Assembly (NCBI GenBank): GCA_023263735.1
Contig: JALQUQ010000143.1
Coordinates: 1 to 6,694 of the forward strand
Length of the DNA stretch: 6,694 nt
Source of the DNA: Paracoccaceae bacterium
GTDB taxonomy: Bacteria; Pseudomonadota; Alphaproteobacteria; Rhodobacterales; Rhodobacteraceae
Direction of reading: 5' to 3'
A model generated the notes under the pieces. It was not told where the DNA came from, did no database searches, and saw only the letters and a program-made list of their open reading frames with translations. Below, one piece after another: positions 5,874-6,694 of this stretch (position 1 is its first letter; the number at the start of each line of letters is the position of its first letter). The position numbers and the translations under genes are program-made.

Positions 5874-6673
5874 TTTCCGGGAACGGTAACGATGGGGCTG
5901 GCGCGACCACGGTTGCGGCCGCCGTCAACGACGATGTCGGCACCCGCAACATAGGCGCCCGCATCCGAACACAGGAACACCGCCGCATTCGCGATATCGG
6001 TGGTCTTGCCGAATTCGCCCAAGGGGATGGACGACAGTTCATTGGCTTTGCGCCCGGCGTCTTCGTAGATCCGCTTGACCCCTTCGGTATCGCCAATGGC
6101 GCCCGGTGCGATGGTGTTGCAACGGATGCCATCCTTGCCCCATTCGCCGGTCAATGTCCGGATCAAGGACATGATGCCCGCCTTTGCCGCACCGGCATGG
6201 GCGCAGCCCGGCCACCCTTCCAAGGCGCGGGTGGTCGAAATCGCGATGAAGCGGCCCCCGAACTTCGACTCCTTCAACGCCGGATAGGCGGCGCGGGCGC
6301 AATAGAACGTGCCGTTCAGGTCGATGTCGATCACGGTTTTCCACGCGTTCGGCGACATTTCGGCGGCGGGCACCACAAAGTTGCCAGCCGCATTGGCGAT
6401 CATGATATCCAGCCCGCCAAAGGTCTCGACCGCGGTTTTGACGACCCGCTCAACGCTTTCGTAATCGCGCACATCGGCCTGAACTGCGATGGCTTCGCCG
6501 CCCATGGCCTGAAGCTCGGCAACCGCACCGGCAAGCCGGTCTGCGTTGCGGCTGGCCAACACCAGTTTGGCCCCGGCGGCGACGAAAGCCTTGGCAATTC
6601 CAAAGCCGATGCCGCTGCCGCCGCCGGTGATGATCGCGACACGTCCCGCAAGGGCGTCAGTGCTGAATGTCAT
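5870..6673 (-). CDS. SDR-family oxidoreductase, 2,4-dienoyl-CoA reductase-like
   Basis: This complete 267-aa short-chain dehydrogenase has a Rossmann motif TGGGSGIGFG (16-25), Ser41-Arg42 after the second strand (suggesting NADP), Asp68-Val69 near the adenine, NAAGNFVVPA (94-103), Asn120 in DIDLNGTF, and Lys164 in HAGAAKAG. NAAGNF, the DIDLNGTF block and GWPGCAHAGAAKAG resemble bacterial relatives of peroxisomal and mitochondrial 2,4-dienoyl-CoA reductases. The canonical SDR Tyr of YxxxK is Ala160, and the alternative Tyr of dienoyl-CoA reductase (15 residues before the Lys) is Arg149, so the proton donor is not evident. The tail after VVDGGRNRG is short and basic. AAGGAA lies 8 nt before the ATG. 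The gene is translationally coupled to the crotonase downstream. A role in auxiliary beta-oxidation is inferred. Confidence 0.88.
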   Translation of the reverse strand: MTFSTDALAGRVAIITGGGSGIGFGIAKAFVAAGAKLVLASRNADRLAGAVAELQAMGGEAIAVQADVRDYESVERVVKTAVETFGGLDIMIANAAGNFVVPAAEMSPNAWKTVIDIDLNGTFYCARAAYPALKESKFGGRFIAISTTRALEGWPGCAHAGAAKAGIMSLIRTLTGEWGKDGIRCNTIAPGAIGDTEGVKRIYEDAGRKANELSSIPLGEFGKTTDIANAAVFLCSDAGAYVAGADIVVDGGRNRGRASPIVTVPGK

Positions 6674-6681
6674 TGTTTGAG

Positions 6682-6687
6682 TTCCTT
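6682..6687 (-). promoter_or_regulatory. Ribosome binding site of the SDR gene
   Basis: The minus strand reads AAGGAA, 8 nt before the ATG at 6673. Only 21 nt upstream of the start are inside the window, so any promoter or upstream gene cannot be judged. Confidence 0.65.
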
Positions 6688-6694
6688 ATGGCTT

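Overview
The window is GC-rich DNA, roughly 60% by eye. It carries seven protein genes, all on the minus strand and tightly packed, with no intergenic gap above about 105 bp. Protein style, codon choice and gene families suggest an alphaproteobacterium, probably of the Rhodobacterales/Roseobacter type. This placement is an inference, since no rRNA or other marker is present. No tRNA, CRISPR array, insertion sequence or origin was seen.

Reading in the direction of transcription (right to left), the first block (6673 to 5025) is a pair of acyl-CoA genes. An SDR oxidoreductase resembling 2,4-dienoyl-CoA reductases is followed by a crotonase-fold protein, joined by a 4-nt ATGA overlap. After a 75-nt gap holding a strong hairpin comes a 3-hydroxyisobutyrate dehydrogenase-family oxidoreductase (4949 to 4056). 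Together these look like a fatty-acid or branched-chain acid catabolic group with unassigned substrates. Both the SDR and the crotonase lack textbook catalytic residues.

A 102-nt gap with nested inverted repeats precedes a 544-aa MFS exporter of the transmembrane-secretion-effector type with a soluble C-terminal domain (3953 to 2319). Its substrate is unknown.

The last block (2236 to the left edge) is an arsenic-resistance operon. It begins with a protein fusing an ArsR-type winged-helix repressor to a low-molecular-weight-phosphatase-type arsenate reductase. Next come an ArsJ-associated glyceraldehyde-3-phosphate dehydrogenase and the first 129 codons of arsJ, the organoarsenical efflux permease, which is cut by the window edge. 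The genes overlap by 19 and 4 nt, so they are probably co-transcribed and translationally coupled. In the established ArsJ pathway, GAPDH makes 1-arseno-3-phosphoglycerate from arsenate and ArsJ exports it. The fused ArsC domain would add reduction of arsenate to arsenite, but no arsenite exporter is visible here. The most interesting point is that the ArsR half contains no cysteine at all, so it cannot use the classical cysteine As(III) site. Sensing may instead involve the fused reductase domain or another ligand.
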